A DNA stretch of 6,865 bases. Origin: Clostridia bacterium. GTDB taxonomy: Bacteria > Bacillota_A > Clostridia > Oscillospirales > CAG-272. The notes beneath the pieces are model-generated. The model made no database searches. It had not been told where the DNA came from and saw only the letters and a program-made list of their open reading frames with translations. Within the stretch, counting starts at the first letter, position 1. Every line of letters begins with the position of its first letter. The translations under genes were made by a program, and so were the position numbers. Positions 4,806 to 6,865 of this stretch are shown piece by piece. The stretch lies in NCBI GenBank assembly GCA_017462145.1, contig JAFTRT010000158.1:1-6865 (forward strand). Reading direction: 5' to 3'.

Positions 4806-6865
4806 ATGAGTTTTGAACGTTATACGAGGATATACGACGGGGAACCGAACGGTATGACCATGCGCCCCAAGGGCAAGGGGATCGATCTGTCTTTTGCGGT
4901 CGAACCCAAGGAAAACGTGCGTTACCGTCTGTTTACCGTGGGGGAGACCGAGCAATATTATATGTGGAAGGACGAGCCGGACGGCCCACAGCTCTATCGG
5001 ATGCTGACCGATGCGCTGGATCGCAAGCATGCCATTCGGGACCGTTTTTGTCTGGATCTTTCCTGCAAGAAATATGAGACCTACTTAAAACGGGTGTATA
5101 AAAAAATTCCATGGCCACCCATGCTGTCCTATTTGAAAATGGCAGATGTTCCCACGGCGTGGGAGGGCGGTATTACGGTCAGTGCAAAGGATCTCGCCTT
5201 TACGAAAGGTGGATATCTGCAAATGCGGATCGACGTTCGCTTCCGTCACGAGGGGGTGGATCCCCGTTCGGTGAGCAATCCTCCCGACCGCCGCATTCTG
5301 CTGCCGTTTCCCGAGGGAAGCTACACGGGGCTGCGCTTGTGCGAGGCCTTTGAGATTCCCAAGGATGCGGCGCACGTCTGCGTTTTTGTGGAAGGAAAGG
5401 GATATCGGGGCGAATGCTACGTGGAACAACCGTTTTTGTCGGGAGCCGGTCAAAACCTGCTTCCTTCCTTCAACGAAGCTGCTCCCGCCAATGCGAAATT
5501 TGAGTGGCTGGCTCAATTTTTGAGCCGTAAGGAATGGCCCGAATTTCGTGTTCGTCTCAACGGTAAGATCATCCACACCGGCGAGGTCTTTGAACGAAGC
5601 CACCGCCATTCCGAGTGGGAGATCACGTTGCCGTCCCAATATTTGAAACCTCATAACACGGTCTCCTATGAGCTGATTTCGGATTATCACGATCCCTTGC
5701 CCTATACCGTTTACGAGGTGGGGATCATCGAACAGCCTGCTGCTCTCATTTCCGTTCTTGCCGTATCCGAGGCGGCACCTGCGGGAGGAAAAGCAAGGGT
5801 ACTGGTACGCACCGAGCGCCCCAATCTTCGGGTCAAGCTCCATTGTCAAAGCCCTGCGCTTTCGGGCAAGGAGGAATGGTTCTTCCGGGAGGCCGGCTTG
5901 CACGGTGTGCTGTTGGATTGTGCCGAGCCCTGCGAGCACGCCGCTTTCTCTCTATCCTGTGAGGGAACGGTTGCCGAGGGAGAGGTTCGGCGTATCGTTT
6001 GCCGTGGGAAAGACCGTGTGGTTACGGGAACAGGCGATATGATCTATATTTGTCAGGAGCAGGAGCAGATGGAGGAATATCTGTCCTGGTATCTGTTCAA
6101 CCACGTAGGAGATTTTATTACCATTCGTCCTGCGTACCGTTGGTCGGGGACGAGAACGTTAAATCGGGCGGTTTGGAAACAGTTTTGCCGTCTGATGCGA
6201 GAGTTGGATCTGAAATACGTGCTGATGCGGGACGGTCGGGAGATCGAGGGGCTTTCCGCCCAGCCCGATGCCGAGATGCTTCGGGGCAAGGGCTTTTACG
6301 GAATCCAGATGCACGAATTGGACAACATACACTACTATGGCGGCATAACGCAGCCGGTCAAGACCTTCTATAGCGAAATGGATCACAATCTGTACCAGTT
6401 TGCTTTTCAAGAGGATCCCGAGCATATAGGCTCACGGCGGCGAGAGCCTATCTCGTATTTGCCAGATGGACAAATGATCAGCGGCTTTTACCGCAGTACG
6501 GATTGGTCCTATTCCCGCCACCACGCGGAGGCGGTGAAATCCCTGAGGAAGCTTCGCCGTGAGAGCGACACCCGTCATACGGGACCTTCGGCACTGTTCC
6601 GCACCTTCAAGGAAGCGGGATTTTCCTGGATGGGAGCCGAAACCATGTACAACTCCATGGAACCCCTCATGGGCTTCCTTCGCGGTGTAGCAAAGGAATT
6701 TTCCATGCCTACCTATGGCGTTCACCATGCGGTGCAATGGTATACTACGCCCCATGAGAGCGAGGCGCGCTACCGCCGTTACAGATTGGCGCTCTATGCC
6801 TCCTATCTGTTGGGAGCTACCGACATCAACACCGAGGAGGGGCTTTGGCACTTGGAAGAGTACTA
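4806..6865 (+). CDS. Large uncharacterised, probably carbohydrate-active protein (3' end outside the window)
   Basis: The frame is open from the ATG at 4806 to the last base: 686 full codons plus TA, with no stop. A strong AAAGGAG site supports the start. There is no signal peptide or membrane segment, so it is probably cytoplasmic. Residues 1 to about 435 are rich in short beta-type segments and resemble consecutive beta-sandwich domains. From about 436 the pattern changes to alternating strands and helices: FITIRPAYRW (437-446), then FCRLMRELDLKYVLMRDG (460-477). This fits the start of a TIM-barrel. Conserved-looking late blocks are GAETMYNSMEP (610-620), GVHHAVQW (638-645), YRRYRLALYASYLLG (656-670) and GATDINTEEGLWHLEEY (670-686), whose Glu/Asp/Trp content is typical of a glycosidase cleft. 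Which acids would be catalytic cannot be assigned. It follows the GH-like operon but has its own promoter. I do not recognise a named family; glycoside hydrolase-like is inference. Confidence 0.8.
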   Translation, partial: MSFERYTRIYDGEPNGMTMRPKGKGIDLSFAVEPKENVRYRLFTVGETEQYYMWKDEPDGPQLYRMLTDALDRKHAIRDRFCLDLSCKKYETYLKRVYKKIPWPPMLSYLKMADVPTAWEGGITVSAKDLAFTKGGYLQMRIDVRFRHEGVDPRSVSNPPDRRILLPFPEGSYTGLRLCEAFEIPKDAAHVCVFVEGKGYRGECYVEQPFLSGAGQNLLPSFNEAAPANAKFEWLAQFLSRKEWPEFRVRLNGKIIHTGEVFERSHRHSEWEITLPSQYLKPHNTVSYELISDYHDPLPYTVYEVGIIEQPAALISVLAVSEAAPAGGKARVLVRTERPNLRVKLHCQSPALSGKEEWFFREAGLHGVLLDCAEPCEHAAFSLSCEGTVAEGEVRRIVCRGKDRVVTGTGDMIYICQEQEQMEEYLSWYLFNHVGDFITIRPAYRWSGTRTLNRAVWKQFCRLMRELDLKYVLMRDGREIEGLSAQPDAEMLRGKGFYGIQMHELDNIHYYGGITQPVKTFYSEMDHNLYQFAFQEDPEHIGSRRREPISYLPDGQMISGFYRSTDWSYSRHHAEAVKSLRKLRRESDTRHTGPSALFRTFKEAGFSWMGAETMYNSMEPLMGFLRGVAKEFSMPTYGVHHAVQWYTTPHESEARYRRYRLALYASYLLGATDINTEEGLWHLEEY

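Noticed and set aside
5097..5108. A7 run in the large gene as a possible programmed frameshift site
   Set aside because: The zero-frame phase (TAT AAA AAA ATT) does not match the X-XXY-YYZ slippery pattern, and the frame continues open without a shift.
5085..5939. Long minus-strand open frame (284 codons) opposite the large gene
   Set aside because: The plus strand is continuously open here with a promoter and ribosome site; the antisense frame shows no signal, start site or domain pattern.

Overview
The window looks like chromosomal DNA from a Gram-positive, low-to-moderate GC gut-type Clostridia (Oscillospiraceae/Christensenellales-like). That placement is inferred from style, not from a marker gene. 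The clues are two lipoproteins with Gram-positive-style lipoboxes, strong GGAGG-type ribosome binding sites, near-perfect sigma-A promoters with 17-bp spacers, U-tailed hairpin terminators, and a cytoplasmic GH32/GH43-like protein of a type common in gut Firmicutes. No rRNA, tRNA, CRISPR array, transposase or phage gene was seen.

Left part (1-2501): two lipoprotein genes converge on one 24-bp perfect hairpin that should terminate both. The + strand gene (127-1308) encodes a lipoprotein with a Ser/Thr/Glu-rich linker and about six degenerate YD (RHS-like) repeats but no toxin or RHS core. The - strand gene (2280-1375) encodes a lipoprotein with a Cys/His/Trp-rich module next to the lipidation site. 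Each has its own consensus promoter. A 221-bp divergent region separates the second lipoprotein from the right-hand genes.

Right part (2439-6865): one consensus promoter drives a probable two-gene operon. It encodes a histidine-phosphatase-superfamily protein (2502-3248) and, 29 nt later, a cytoplasmic five-bladed-propeller glycosidase-like protein with a C-terminal beta-sandwich (3278-4645). A clear intrinsic terminator follows at 4653-4690. A new extended -10 promoter then precedes a long gene that starts at 4806 and is still open at the window end (at least 686 codons). It is probably a carbohydrate-active protein: beta-rich N-terminal half, possible TIM-barrel C-terminal half, no signal peptide.

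Taken together, the right side suggests intracellular handling of a carbohydrate or glycoside: a putative glycosidase-like propeller, a putative barrel enzyme and a phosphatase. The left side is cell-surface lipoproteins. The functional link between the two halves is not demonstrated, and no transporter or regulator is present in the window to name a substrate.
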